This document shows positions 15,507 through 28,239 of a DNA stretch of 64,000 bases, piece after piece (position 1 is the stretch's first letter; each line of letters opens with the position of its first letter). The position numbers and the translations under genes were made by a program. The stretch covers positions 22,529 through 86,528 of the forward strand of contig QANT01000115.1 of assembly GCA_003254885.1 (NCBI GenBank). Reading direction: 5' to 3'. Below the pieces are notes generated by a model, which was not told the DNA's origin, did not search any database, and was given only the letters and a program-made list of their open reading frames with translations. This stretch comes from Purshia tridentata. Its lineage: Eukaryota > Streptophyta > Magnoliopsida > Rosales > Rosaceae.

Positions 15507-18399
15507 TCATTCATTGGGCATTGGATTTTCTGTGCCAACCACTGGCGGTGGTGTTGAGCTTTCTGATCTATTTTCGGAAGATGGCCGATTCTCATTATCA
15601 TTCCGACGGACACTTTCTATCATCTTCACTACATCCACCATTTTAGGTCGCTGATCTGGCATCCTTACCACGCAAGACATGGCGATCTGTAACATCTCTA
15701 CCATTTCTTCCTCTATATTTAGATATCTCATCAGCTCTATGTCAAACACTTCTGCTGTCCACTCCTCTCGGACAACTGAATGAACCCACCTGACCAAGTG
15801 GACAATCTCATCACCAGCAGTAGTATGAATGGGGGATTTTCCGGTGAGGAGTTCCAGTAACACAACCCCAAAGCTGTAGACATCAGCAGGTTGTGCTGCT
15901 TTCCGGGTGTCTGTCACTTCTGGAGCTCGGTAACCAGCAGCACGGGAGATAGGCGGAGCCAGTGAGCTCATTATAGTTGTCAGACCAATATCAGAAACAC
16001 AACCATACTGTTCTGGGTTGAGAAAGATATTTGAGGCTTTGACATTTCCGTGGACAAGCTTCCCCCCATTCTCTGTATGTATATGAGCAATTCCTCTTGC
16101 CGCTCCAATAGCTATTCTTAATCGGGTGTCCCAATCTAAAGGGATTCTATCCTCTCCTCTTCTACCTGTAAATGGAAAGAACATTGCAAGATATATATTA
16201 ATCTCTACAGTGACTGACCACTTTAGCAGTGCAGTATGGACAATGGAGTTAGAATGCCAAGCAGCAACACTACAATGGAAAGAACCAGTGGAATATCATT
16301 TACACTAACAGGCTTTTCTTAGAAGAGACTTACTCCCTGATGTCCAAAAGATCACTTTGTATAGATTAACCATGGATTCTCTTTGTTTCAACTCCTCATA
16401 TTCCTAGGTCAAAGAAATGTTCAAGCCTTACAAAGGTCTGAGGCAACATAACATTAGTGCATAAGTGCACAGACTCTCATGAACCTACTTTCTGTTGATG
16501 GGTGAAGCAGGTAGTTGAGATACCTCAAAACTCCATACCCTGTTAGTATTGTCATGCGTAAATTACAACTGGACTCAAAAGCAGTTATCGTAGTTTTATG
16601 CTTAAAGCAACAGTAGCTTCTACAATTCAAAATTCAAGTGTCAAAACAATTCAAGTTTCAATAACCACAGGCATATTAGCATTGTTACACGGGGAAAAAA
16701 AAAATCAAAAGTGGACTCTCCAAAGTCTAAATCATGTTCTAGGATAATACCTTAAAAATGTTTTGACCATATATCATACGACATCCAGAAGGCCAAGACA
16801 CATTCTAATATTTGGCAAACGCCAAGACCATTTCAAAACGGTGACTGAAGCTAAGCCTCATAGTATTCCTCTAGGTTTTGAGCTTGTCCCAACTGGCAAC
16901 TATCATATATTTAGTACAGTTCCCACAAATTACACAAAATGGTTGAATTATTTAAAAGCTTTGCCTCTCCTCCTAGTATTCCAACAATTTTAGCTACAGC
17001 AGAGTACTTATTAGAACAAAACCTCTATGAAATATGAAACTTAGAGGGCATTAACTTCCAAAACAAAAGCACAACAATCAGCTATTTTCTTTGAACACTT
17101 TTCAATATAAAGAAAATTTAAAGTTACCAGATTAACTTTCAACAAGATGGAAGACAGGAACGTACCATGTAACAAAGCTGAGACGCTCCCCTGACTGTAG
17201 TAATCATATACCATTAGCTTCTCATCTTTGGAATAATAATATGCTTTCAGTTCAACCACATTTTCATGCCTAATATTGCCAACGACCTCCATGTGTTGCT
17301 CAAAGTCCCGCTTCCCAACATTTACATCCTTCAACCTCTTCACCACGACAATGGTTGCATCCTCTAATATTGCCTTATAAGCTGTACCAAATGTCCCCTT
17401 TCCAAGTACCTCAGCAGATGCCCTCAATAAATCCTCCAGATCAAATGCGTAATGACAACCCTCAAAGAAAACCAGCCTATTATTCGCATCTTGATTCCTT
17501 GAAATCATTTTCTCGGGCGACATTTCTCCTTTCTGCAGCTTCCCAGAAAGCCCATCTTCCCTTTTTCTTCTTGAGCAGAAAACAAGTATCAGAAAAGCAA
17601 ATGCTACAATACCCAAAACAGCACCAGCAACTATAATCCCTAATAATGTTGTCTCACCAAGCTTCCCACCATTCTTAGATTTCGGATATGGTTTAGAGGA
17701 GGGTGGAAGAACCGGAGGAAGGCGAGGTGCTGAACTTGGAAAAGAAATGTTGTTACCAACAAACACAGACCTTGGAAACCTCTGTAGTGATTGGGGCACA
17801 CTACCACTCAGATTATTGTTAGCTAAATTTAGCTGCTGCAATTTGCGTAATTCAAGATCGGGGATTGCACCAGAAAGTGAGTTGTTTGCAAGATTCAAGG
17901 CTGAAAGCTGAGTCAAATTGGAGAGGGAAACAGGAATGCTCCCATTGAAGTGATTGTTAGACAAATTGACAATGGTGAGGTTCTTCCAAACTGAGAAGTC
18001 CCGAGGCAATGGCCCGGAGAAGTTGTTGAATTGAAGATAGAGAAAAGACAAGTTTTTGAGGTTGGAGAAATCAGAAGGGAACTGCCCATTTATCACATTG
18101 GATCTAAGACTCAAAATCTGCAGCCTTGAGATGCGGCTGAGAGTGTTGGGGGGTATCGGGCCGTTAAATCCAATACCGGGCAATCGGACGGCTATCACAT
18201 GAGACCTATCCTCACTACAAGTCACTCCAGTCCAGTGGTCACACACAGGAGTGCTGTTATCCCAGTTAAGAGAGCGAGAGTGAGGGAGATTGTTCACAAA
18301 GTCAAGCAAAGCTTGCTTATCTTCAACTGGGTCTGCATTTCCTTGCAAGAAAATCAAACCCACCAAGCAAATCCAATACATAATGCAAAGACCTTTCAT
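15507..18399 (-). CDS. LRR receptor-like pseudokinase (LRR-III, At4g23740-like)
   Basis: Plasma-membrane receptor-like protein. Two coding exons (17166-18399 and 15507-16165) join at LLH-G and give 630 aa. Order: signal peptide (about 1-22), plant LRR N-terminal domain with DHWTGVTC, about five LRRs (about 75-205), proline-rich linker, transmembrane helix (about 252-275) with basic stop SRRKR, juxtamembrane [15 protein letters not shown], kinase domain (about 330-600), and a Ser-rich tail. The glycine loop [11 protein letters not shown] and the lysine in VVVKRL are present. The catalytic loop reads HGNVKASN instead of HRDxxxxN and the DFG site reads SDIG, so catalysis is unlikely. This is typical of 'probable inactive receptor kinase' members. 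An upstream GTG in the same frame (18408) was not used; the ATG at 18399 directly precedes the signal peptide. The ligand is unknown. Confidence 0.94.
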
Positions 18400-19985
18400 T
18401 TCCCTCACTCCCCACTTAACAAGTTTCCATACACTTCAAGGAGAGAACGAGCTGTTTCTGCAGAGTTTCTCTTTTTGCATTGTTCTGGCCCTTCTGGGCT
18501 TTTCTGGCTGAAGATGAGCAAAACAAATACAGGAAAAATTTAAGTTAAAAATACAAAAGACAGAATGTAAAGCGAAAAGAGAAAGGAGAAAACACCAGAC
18601 TTCGAGACAGTTGTCGAGAAAAAGCAGAGGTGACTCTGATAAATTTCTGCTATAAAAAAAATGAGCTTGCAGGCTTTGAATAATGCGCTTATAGTCAAAA
18701 AGGAGCTTATTTTATTATGGGCTAGGCACGTACCACCAGAAACCGAGCTTCTTTTTGTTCTTTGTTCTTTGTTTTCTTAGCTTTTGTCGTTCAAATTTTA
18801 AAAATAGCAGGAACCCAAGATTAATACATGGGAAATAGATTTCCTTTTTTTGTTTCAAAGTTTCAACAAACAAGAAAAATGTAAAACCAAGTACCCAGAA
18901 GCTCAAGTTACTTAGCTACAGAGAACAGTAGTACACAGTACATACCATTCGTTTTCAGATCTGACCCAACAAAGTCCTCTGGTTTTGGAAAGAACCCAAG
19001 TCAAAAATCTGAACAAACTCTGCCTCTGAGACCAAAACTATTCAAACAAACCAGTAATTAAGAAACACAGACTAAAATGTGCGACATTATGTAATTGTAT
19101 TAAAAAAAATAAACAAAAGAAAGAAAGAGACTCAGTCACTGAGTTAGTGTGAGTATTCAGAGAGAGAGAGAGAGTAGTGGAAACGTACAAGTTATGATGG
19201 CTCTAAACTGATGGTGCTTCAAGCTAAAAGAGCATCCAATATGAATTAACCTAAAAAAGAAACTGTTACACAAAAAACCAGGATTTTAGAAGTGTGTTTG
19301 GAATGAAATGAGAGTATGAAGGAGGATATATATGATAAATCATTAATTGCACCGTTAAAACCGCTGTTTCCGCTCTCGGTTTTGGAGGCTCTGATATAAC
19401 CCCCTGCGTCTCGGCCAACGGGGTAAAACTGAAAGCTAACGAGCGGAGGGAGTGATGGGGAGTTATTATAACGTGAACGGAGGGGTTACGGAATGAATCG
19501 TGACCCGGTGATCGACGGAACAACGTTATGGGGGTGGATGGGATTCGTTTGGATAGTGACGTGGTCTCGTCATTGTCTGACATGTGGGCCTCTAATTTAA
19601 TTTACCAATTTTTAACGTGCTCTGCTCTCGTCCTGTGCTGTCTTTTTTTTACGAAGAGAATTGCAGAGGAGGCCTTCGGTTAATTTTGGCCGCTTATTTA
19701 GGCTCCAAGATTCTGAATAGGTGTGTGTACGCCGTCCGATTGTATGATGATGTCTCATTGCCTTCTCTTTCCATTTTTTTCTTAATCTAGTGATGCCAAG
19801 TTACCAACCAATTTATTATTTTCATTTTTTAATCCATTTAAATTAAATAGAATATTATGTCTATGGGTTGTTAACCACACTATACTATTCAAGTTAATTA
19901 TCTCATTGTAAATGGGATTTACAATCTTGCAATTCAATGTTTTATCTTTGTCGTATTCATATTTCTCATACACTTTTTTTCATTA
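18400..19985 (-). other. Leader/promoter region of the receptor-like kinase
   Basis: No coding sequence recognised. The leader of the minus-strand RLK probably lies here, possibly with a 5' UTR intron, and a GA-rich tract is present near 19160-19174. The transcription start cannot be placed from sequence. Confidence 0.35.
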
Positions 19986-19989
19986 ATAT

Positions 19990-20628
19990 CATCCAAACTA
20001 TAAGAGGTGTACAAATATATCATTAAAAAAAATTACAATTAATCACCCAAACTTCACTTGATGGGATAATGTGGCACCTCCAATCACATTGTTTGTTAAA
20101 TCTCAAATTTGTGTCCTTGAGCAAAACGAAAAAAATAAAATTCATTTTATTTCTATATAATTACTCTTAAATATTTTTTTTAAAGTATCTAATTTAAATA
20201 ATTTTGCTTGTAAATTATATTTATAAACAAATAGAAAATTTAAAAATTAAAAACCAAAAATTAAAAAAATAAAAAGAAGAAAAAAATTGTTCTTTTTTTT
20301 TTAATTTTTTATGAAACAAAACTATTCTATCTACATAATTTTGCCTTTAAATTAGATAAAAAAGAGATTTAACCTTAAATTAGTATAGAAAAATTTTAAA
20401 AAGAAAAAAAGTGTTCTATCTATATAAAGTAAACTTTCCATAAATTAAATTCCAATTAAATAAAAGTTTTTAAAATGTTAATTATATAGACATACCCTTG
20501 AGTTAACATAAATTTGATAAAACTTGATGGTAAATGTCATATTGTCACATATTATAGAATTTGAGTGGTTAATTATAAATTTTTTTTATATGGTATATTT
20601 GCACACCTCCTATAGTTTAATTGGTTTA
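19990..20628. mobile_element. MITE-like element with about 65-bp imperfect inverted ends
   Basis: The segment at about 19995-20055, containing AAACTATAAGAGGTGTACAA, is repeated in inverted orientation at about 20560-20625, where the reverse complement reads AAACTATAGGAGGTGTGCAA. Agreement is about 80% by eye over some 60 bp. The interior is very AT-rich and non-coding. No convincing target-site duplication was found, so the ends are approximate. Confidence 0.55.
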
Positions 20629-20629
20629 A

Positions 20630-23510
20630 TTGGTGTTAGTACGACAACCCTTTCTCATATTTATAAATAAAAAAAAGTCATCTACATCATTGAGTATTCT
20701 AAATTTGATAAGTCCAATTAGTAATTAATGTATTACTCATGTATTTGATACATGTAGTTAATGTAGCATGTGGTCGGTGGCTCACGACATATGCTTGCCA
20801 CATCATTTTGTAAAATACTCTATAAAACGTTTTGTAATCTACTACAAAGTCTACAATTGACATCACTCTTATTAAAAGAAATGTAGATATGTTGAACAAT
20901 TTTAAAGTATTTACATTTACTCATATATTATGGTAAGATTCTACAAGACTATAAGTCTATAAGTAACTTTCTCTATTTTTTATCCAAAAAACTGTCAACT
21001 TCTTTTGTGGTCCAAAATATGATAGTTCCTAATCTCATCTCTTCCCTAAAAGATAAGTTCGATGACCTAGTAATTACTAAAAAATGTGATAAGTATTTTA
21101 ATTAGGGAAATGTTAGCTTTTTCATTTCTACCTTTTTTTTGTCTTCTCTCTCGGTCTATTTTGCATTGTAGTCTAATAATTAAATTGATTGTCTAATGTT
21201 TTGTCCAAAAAAAAAAATTAATTGTTTATTTATTTGATAATAAATAAAATTTTTAATATAGTTAATTTTTTACAAAATTTAGTTATCTTCTGTGTTATAT
21301 CATATGATGAGGAAAATAAAGATGATAGATGTATCATTAATACACACTTGCACAAAAGTTTTACTCAAACAGCGAAAGTCAATATTATTTATTTTTTTCT
21401 AAAAAGCATTGGATTAATAGAGTTCCGCACTTCCCCCCAAAAACCAAATAAAGTTCCCGCCTTTAAAATTGGGCGTTAAAAAATGAAAAGTCAATGCAGT
21501 CAGTAGGGTTGTTGTATTGAACCAGGCAGCCTCCATTACCACTTTATCTCAGGCTCAGCACCTGTAAGTATATGCACCAGCCAACCAACCCATTGTCCAA
21601 TGTTCATTTAAAAAAAAAAAATTTAAAGAAGCAAAATTAATCTAAAGTTCTAAACCAAAAATAAAGATTAAATAAAAAAAAGCAAAATAGATTGTAAAAG
21701 CATTGAGCTCTTCTCTCTCTCTCTCTCTCTCTCTCTTGTGTGCAGTCTGGTTTTTCTTGTAGTTATTCAATTGTTTTCTTCCTCATATAATTTTTTTTTC
21801 TTGTTCTCAGAATCTCTAAGATGATATCAGTTGGAATAATACTATAAAAATAGTAATGATGGTGCATATAGAAAGTTAAACACAAAGCATCATATGAACT
21901 TTAGTCAATATAGCTATAAATGAGTATGTAATTAACAAATAACAATTAGTTTAAAACGTATTTATAATTTACAAATTAAAAACAACCATGTGCAAAGATA
22001 GATAATAGTACTTGTGAAGTTGTGATAATGATTCGAATACTGAAAATATGTGTCGTGGCCCTCCTGGGTCCTTTTTCTGTTTATTTTACCCCAAATTTTG
22101 TCTTCTTCTTCCTTTTATTTTTCTTATTAATTTTTTTTATAGTAACAGTGTAACACCAACTCTGTCTTAGTGTCTTAGACTCTTAATGCATGTCTCTTTA
22201 TAGCTTCAACCAACTATGAACTACCATCTCTTTTTCTCATCACAAATATATAATCTATATTCTAAATATTATGGCCATTTGTTGTCCATGCTGGTTGGTG
22301 GAGATTCTAGAGAATGCTTCATGGTTCTATTTTAAAGCTAGTATGGAGGTTGATATATAGCTACCGTGGCCCCTCTGTGGATGAACCTCCCAGATTATGA
22401 CAAGTGTCAACAACCTATCTTTTATTTGCAAGTCCTTTTATAAGGAGCTACTAGCTAGCAGCACCCAAATTATTAAAGAAAAATGAAGGGCATGTTGCAA
22501 TTGGAAGCTTGCTTGAATCAACTAGAGCCTTCCTCATGTGTGCTCTGATTTGGGTTGCATTCTTTTTGTAGCGTTGGAATTGCTTATTGTTGGATTTGAG
22601 GTGAAAGCGAAGGCAATGCATGGCATGGAAGCATGCAAACACAGATCATATGCAGCTGTCTAGTACTTGTTTAGCATTTTGATTTGCCAATTTTTGGCTT
22701 CATATACTTTGGAATTTGGATAGGGAATACTATAATAATTAAAAACATAAATAGTAATGAAATTGTAATGACCTCAAAAAACTGAACTTCAAGCAATTGG
22801 CTTAATTAAATGACAAAACTGAACTTAATTATATGTCTTGGAAAGGTCAATAAGTACTCAAATATTTCAGTAAGAAAAACGAGATAATGTTACTCAGTCA
22901 TCATTGTTGCTATTTATGTTGGGCATTCTTTGATTTCATTGAGGATTAGTTTAGTTTAGTTTTATTTTTTTTTATTTGACAGATAAAATAAAAGAGATTT
23001 TATATACATAAATATTTTATGCAAACCTTATGCAAGAAACTTATTCGGATATGATCTTATACAATAATTATTTATGCATAAAAAGCTTCTTGTATAGGAT
23101 TAATATAAACATTTTTGTATATGATGTTTCTCGGACTAAATATAGATGACTTGCATGTAGCTCCGAGAATCACCATATAATAGGTGCCATGTTTCTTTTA
23201 TTCTCATTTTTGCTTGTTCTATTTAATTATTACAAAAAGACACTACATATCAAATAAAATAATAAATTTTTGGGCATGAGTCATGACTGCTCTTTGGGAT
23301 CAATGAGCCTCCACAGAAACTGAAGGACTAAGCTCTAATGAATTACACGACACTTACACATAGGAGACTAGGAGTAGTGGTTTTTTGTTTTTTAGCCCAA
23401 GCGCAAATAGTTAAGGGCTGGCCCAGCCCATCAGCATGAAAGCCGAACGTGCAAGAACTGTCAAAGAAATACGTTTCTACTTCGTTTTATACCTTAGAAA
23501 ATAAAATATT
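20630..23510. other. AT-rich intergenic region, no gene seen
   Basis: Apart from a (CT)n microsatellite at about 21712-21736, only short ORFs without motifs are seen. The segment at 22440-22660 is more complex in composition but gives no recognisable product. Confidence 0.45.
21712..21736. repeat. (CT)n microsatellite
   Basis: An uninterrupted CT dinucleotide run of about 25 bp in intergenic DNA. Confidence 0.85.
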
Positions 23511-23518
23511 ATCAACAA

Positions 23519-23590
23519 ATCAGAGTGGCGCAGCGGAAGCGTGGTGGGCCCATAACCCACAGGTCCCAGGATCGAAACCTGGCTCTGATA
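23519..23590 (+). tRNA. Initiator tRNA-Met (CAT)
   Basis: A 72-nt cloverleaf without intron. The acceptor arms ATCAGAG and CTCTGAT pair fully and leave discriminator A. The anticodon CAT is at 23551-23553, inside a stem with three consecutive G:C pairs (GGG/CCC). The T-loop starts AUCG instead of TPsiCG and the first acceptor pair is A:U. These three traits mark the eukaryotic cytosolic initiator. CAACAA just upstream (23513-23518) fits the plant tRNA initiation context, and TTTT at 23594-23597 fits Pol III termination. Confidence 0.97.
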
Positions 23591-23593
23591 TAA

Positions 23594-23597
23594 TTTT
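23594..23597 (+). terminator. Pol III terminator of tRNA-iMet
   Basis: A TTTT run starts 4 bases after the discriminator base of the initiator tRNA gene, the usual RNA polymerase III stop signal. Confidence 0.7.
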
Positions 23598-24399
23598 GTT
23601 GATTTCCATGCATATTTTTTTTTTGGTTAGACCAGCATTCTAATACTTTGCAGCTCTGCATTTTGTCTTTGGCCAGTCAACTAGTCAAGGATGGTGGACA
23701 GGTTCATCATCTTGACATTTGAAAGTTGAATCCAGAATTCAGAAAAGTAGTGTTTGATGCTGTCCTATAACCTACCATGTGTGGCCAAAATGAATAATTC
23801 TATAACCCCTTTTCAAGAGCACCATGACTGGTCAAAAGGAAAATCATTTATCTCCTAAAATTTTCACCGTTACTTTAATCATCAAATTCGATCTTTTTTT
23901 ACTTTAGTTTTTTCTTTTGGCCAGCAAATCCTGTCTTATGTTCTGGCTTTCCATTTGTATAATCAGGACCACATTTAATTGCAGCAGTAGCAAGTGTACA
24001 TTCATAACACATCATCATTATCTGGCATTCTTGATCAGAAGCTATCAGCTCCAGAAATTTTGGATTCATGGATGAGTGCAACAGAATGAATCTTTAGTTT
24101 AAATAAAGAAATGTTTGTGGCAGGAAAGAAAGTAACAACATGATTAATCACTCTTGTTACTGGCTCTGCAGTCGATGTATAATTTCCATAGGCAAAGGTA
24201 ATCCATGTACATTTAAGATTATAGCTACAATGGAGATAAACTAAAACGATATCTCCACTTGCTTTGAAGGAAAATCTATTATGAAACACCACCAAATTAA
24301 AGATGACCATTTTCTTATTGTATTGCAAATACAATAGTAGCTTTCATGAAGTAGTTTTCTTTGTATGCCTTCATGTCAGGATCAAGAGGGTCAGTGCAT

Positions 24400-27061
24400 T
24401 TAACATGAAGGGAGAACAGAGAGCTCCAATCGGCTGGTCCATTCCTCACCAGGCTTCAAGCTGATTGGCTTTTCAATTGCTGCTCCATCAACACAAAGCA
24501 TCTGTTTATACTCGTCGTCTCTGAGATCTACCATGGATTTCGATTTCTTCTCCCATGGATTCCAAACAACTAAGTACATGTACAGTTCAAGAACAAAACA
24601 TTATTTGACTTTCAATAAAAAAGGGTGTATATATATATATATATATCATTTACCATTGACCTTAGGATAGATGAAATTACACAAGTGACTAATAGATGCA
24701 TGCCAACCAAGTATCTTGTGTACATGAAGAATAGGACACTATAACTTAAGTCTTAACTCTTAAGGACAAATGTTTCAACCTGATGTGCTAACATGGTACA
24801 TGGAAGAAGGATGAAAAATAATCTGAGACACAAACTTTCTACGGCTTAATATCCTGATCCTCTAAGCCTACTGGTCTCCATAAGTTCCAAACTCCTAACT
24901 GCCTAATTTGACTTGTAAAAAATCACTCACGTTGCCCTGGCTTGCTAAATTGATCTGCAATCAATTCATTCAAGTAGAGGGGTTTCATTCATTTTTCTAA
25001 TGGCTCCTTAAGCTCCTAAGTGCCGATTGATAAAGAGCATGAGAAGTGTTGTGATTCTAGGAAGCCAATATGTTACTGATAACATTTCATGAAACTGAGG
25101 TGAACAGCATGAGTCTTACCAACGTCTGGAAGCCCCTCCTTTCGTATGACGAAAGTCCTCTTTTTCTCATGATCAAAGACAGCTATTGCACCTGAAGAAC
25201 TAAGATAAACCCGGTCCACCTGCCCAAAATTGAACACTTCATAAGCAGGAGCATTTGGCTCCATTAACTAGTTGGGATGGTTTTGGAAAATAGGATTACC
25301 TCAGATTCAAATGTTAAGGCATCACCTTGTTCTGTAAAGCGCTCTCTTTGACATAGATTGTCCAGGTAGTCAAGAGTCTCCAGGCCTTCAATCCTTACTT
25401 CACTGTCATTTAAGGTTATTCAATGCTCAGAACTTTGTTAGAACTAAAATCACTCTACTAGCACTATTTATTGATATACTTGGTGAACAGAACTGATGTA
25501 GTCATTATTCTAAAATTAACCAAAAATATGATACCATTTCCTCCTTTTTAATTGAACTGATGGTGATCATGATTTGATCTGCAAAGCTTTTGTTTTTGAT
25601 ACACTTGACATGTATATCATAAAATGAAGTAATGAATATTTCTGTATTGGACTGATGAGTGATCATGATGTGGCCTATAAAGTTCTCAGAATAATTCAAA
25701 TTTCTCTTTTTTCTTTCTGCTAATGGAATGCTATGGCTGTTGCTGGCTTCCCTATATGATGCTTATAGAAATTAAGAATACCAATCCCATTTTCAACTCT
25801 GAACGTTCTGTACCTGATATCAGAAATGGAGAAATATGTATGATACGCAAATGAGAAACTGAAAGGCTTGCAATTGATGTTTCTGATGCGTGTTATCAGG
25901 GTTAGATTCCCTTCTGCTGCCAGTGAGACCCTAAGACGAAGCTCGAAACTGAAAAACATGATTCAAATCACTATCTCAGAAAGAACGAATATTTCGATAG
26001 AAGTTCGTAAGGCATGAAATGATAAGACTTCGATTGTGTCAGTTGCATACTACGAGACATTTCATGATTCAAGCTCATACCTATGTGGCCAAATTTTCAT
26101 ATCTTCTTCCGATGGTTTGAGTAGCAAGTCGATGTAGGCTTTGCCATTAGAATCATTAGGATGTAGAGGTGGAGGATTGTCATCAATGACCCAAATCTTG
26201 TTCCCTGCAAAACCATTTTGCTCCGATGATCCGTTTCCAAACTAAGTACATATTGGAGCAAACCCATCAGTCAGAATTAACCATGGCTTGGTACATTATA
26301 ATCTGGATATGTACAGATATATATACCTGTGGGAAACAGATTGGAATTCCTCCTCTCACTACTTTTGGGGGCTTAAAGATTGACTGTGTAGATGAAACAG
26401 AAAGAGGTGAGCTTGGGAGAATTGATCTATGGGCTTGCAACAACAATATTGTCACAATAATTAATCTAAGTAGTCCTCCATTAGACCAGATTGATTAGGG
26501 GAATATCAGCAAAAAATTCAAAAGAGACAAAGGAAAACAAAGCTGAGAGAAGGGAAAGTATTATACAAATTTCCTATTTGTTCATGATCTGTATGAACAT
26601 ATAGGAGTTGTTACTGGTAGAACTTTTTTCTACTGCAGAATGGTTCTGCAATATGAAGAACTTTACCTTATTACTAATGAATAACATTTCTTCTCCACGT
26701 TCAGTCCTCCAGGACAGAACCTGGCCTCCCTGCAAGCTAACCTGGATTGAACTCAAGTAATAATATTAAAATGCATGTAAGCTACAACTTACAAGGAACT
26801 TCTATGCCACTCAGATTGGCATGATATGTGTGAGCACCAAAGTCATGAATGAATGGCATTTTTCTTAATCAATTAAGTGTGCATAACCATGCCTGATGGC
26901 TTGGAAGACATCCATTAAAAAATGGAAATATAGAGGCAACAGAATCTAACCCGAGCGGAAGCTCCTCGTGGGTTCTGAAGGAGAATTTGATCAATTCCAT
27001 TCTTGTCCTTTGTAACTTCAACTGCTGCTCTCTGATCACAGGCTGCTCCAGATTGATCCAT
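24400..27061 (-). CDS. Putative glucose-6-phosphate 1-epimerase (aldose-1-epimerase superfamily)
   Basis: Predicted to interconvert the alpha and beta anomers of hexose-6-phosphates, as its yeast relative YMR099c does. Eight coding exons, 26951-27061, 26667-26741, 26327-26383, 26081-26241, 25814-25948, 25300-25402, 25120-25219 and 24400-24569, splice cleanly to 303 aa, close to the family length. Conserved segments in order: NGIDQILLQNPRGASARV, GGQVLSWRTERGEEMLF, KPPKVVRGGIPICFPQFG, FELRLRVSLAAEGNLTL with RNINCKPFSFSFAYHTYF (carrying the family's active-site histidine), VFDHEKKRTFVIRKEGLPDVVVWNPWEKKS, and the C-terminal MLCVDGAAIEKPISLKPGEEW. The chosen ATG (27061) starts MDQSGAACDQRAAVEV. 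An in-frame upstream stretch encodes only the GA-repeat leader. No transit peptide is obvious, so it is probably cytosolic. Confidence 0.95.
24624..24646. repeat. (TA)n microsatellite
   Basis: A short run of alternating T and A in the last intron of the epimerase gene. Confidence 0.75.
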
Positions 27062-27107
27062 TCCAAGAACACTAAGGACATCAATAGAATAAATAAGAAG
27101 ACAGAGG

Positions 27108-27110
<3 letters not shown>

Positions 27111-27143
<33 letters not shown>
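27111..27143. repeat. (CT)n microsatellite in the epimerase leader
   Basis: A CT run of 33 bp that reads as GA on the sense strand of the epimerase gene, about 50 bp before its ATG. It probably lies in the 5' UTR, where GA/CT tracts are common in plants. Confidence 0.85.
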
Positions 27144-27149
<6 letters not shown>

Positions 27150-27299
27150 AAACAAGACCTGGAAGGCTGGAAATGACTTCCCCAACACTGAGAAAACAGC
27201 TTCAGAGCAGTAGAAAAAGAAAGGTCAGTTAGTCTTCAATCAAGCAGTTGAGAATCTGAACTTTCCCACGGACCTTTCTGTGACAAACCCAATATTCCC

Positions 27300-28140
27300 G
27301 TGAGCTGAAACCAAAGTTCCAACAGCTAATTCAACTACCTTAATCTTTCTTCAACACCAATACTTGTCACAGAACATTACAGGATCTTCTCAATCCCATC
27401 AACAAATACAGACTCATAAAGAAATCTATATTCCCTCTTAATAAAAACCCAACTCTTACTTTTTGAACAGATCCAACTTCTGTAAAAGAAATACCAGGAT
27501 AAAAAGCACATGTAGTGACCACAGCAACAGTTTCCCAAACCAAATGAACAAAAACGTCTAAGATTCAAAATTGGACCAAACAGTCATAAAAGCCTACAAG
27601 CCTACAAAAAACAAAAAACATTTATGATGGGAACAGTTTGTCTAACAAAGAGAAGGAAAAATTGAACCCAATGACATAGCATGAAATTGAGGTCGGCAAG
27701 ACCTTTATGAAGAAAGATGAATCTATATTTTGAGTGCGACCTTGTTGTATTACTATTGATAAAGAAAAGATTGAAGGGGTGATCAGATATACAAGAAATC
27801 ATAGTTCTTACTCCTTACGCATATCTCTAGGAGGGTCACTGATCATGATTCATTACTAGTCATAAAATAGTACCACTTGCATATAACTATTTAAAAGGAA
27901 AACAAAATATATACTATTGTATTATATAGATGTACGTATAAGACATTGCAACCAGCCAGCCATGAAAGAATAAAAAAAGTCTGTGCTGGTTTCCACACGT
28001 GATATAGACAAGTCTGAACATGCGACCCTCATTAACAGAATTAACTACCCATTTTAAAAGGGAAAACAAAAGAAATGTGCAATTTGAAGGGTTGCGCTTA
28101 AAATATAACTTATTCTTAGTGCTCCCCCTTAGTTTGGTAA
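27300..28140. other. Intergenic, no gene seen
   Basis: Only short ORFs without recognisable motifs lie between the epimerase leader and the tRNA-Phe gene. Confidence 0.45.
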
Positions 28141-28142
28141 AT

Positions 28143-28146
28143 AAAA
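28143..28146 (-). terminator. Pol III terminator of tRNA-Phe
   Basis: On the minus strand a TTTT run lies about 15 bases after the tRNA-Phe 3' end and fits as its RNA polymerase III stop. Confidence 0.55.
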
Positions 28147-28161
28147 GATTGATAACTATAA

Positions 28162-28186
28162 TGCGGTGAACGTGGATCGAACACGT

Positions 28187-28229
<43 letters not shown>

Positions 28230-28234
28230 CCCGC
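28162..28234 (-). tRNA. tRNA-Phe (GAA)
   Basis: A 73-nt intron-less gene on the minus strand, starting GCGGGGATAGCTCAGTTGGG. The anticodon loop CTGAAGA carries GAA in a TCAGA/TCTGA stem, and the T-loop is TTCGATC. It matches the known plant cytosolic tRNA-Phe, including the G5/A68 mismatch in the acceptor stem that I recall from wheat and Arabidopsis. The T-stem's outermost pair is A:T where the common plant form has G:C, a compensated double change. CCA is not encoded, as expected. Confidence 0.96.
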
Positions 28235-28239
28235 AATTG

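Noticed and set aside
22440-22660. More complex segment considered as a miRNA precursor
   Set aside because: No stable long stem could be found by eye and no known plant miRNA sequence is present.
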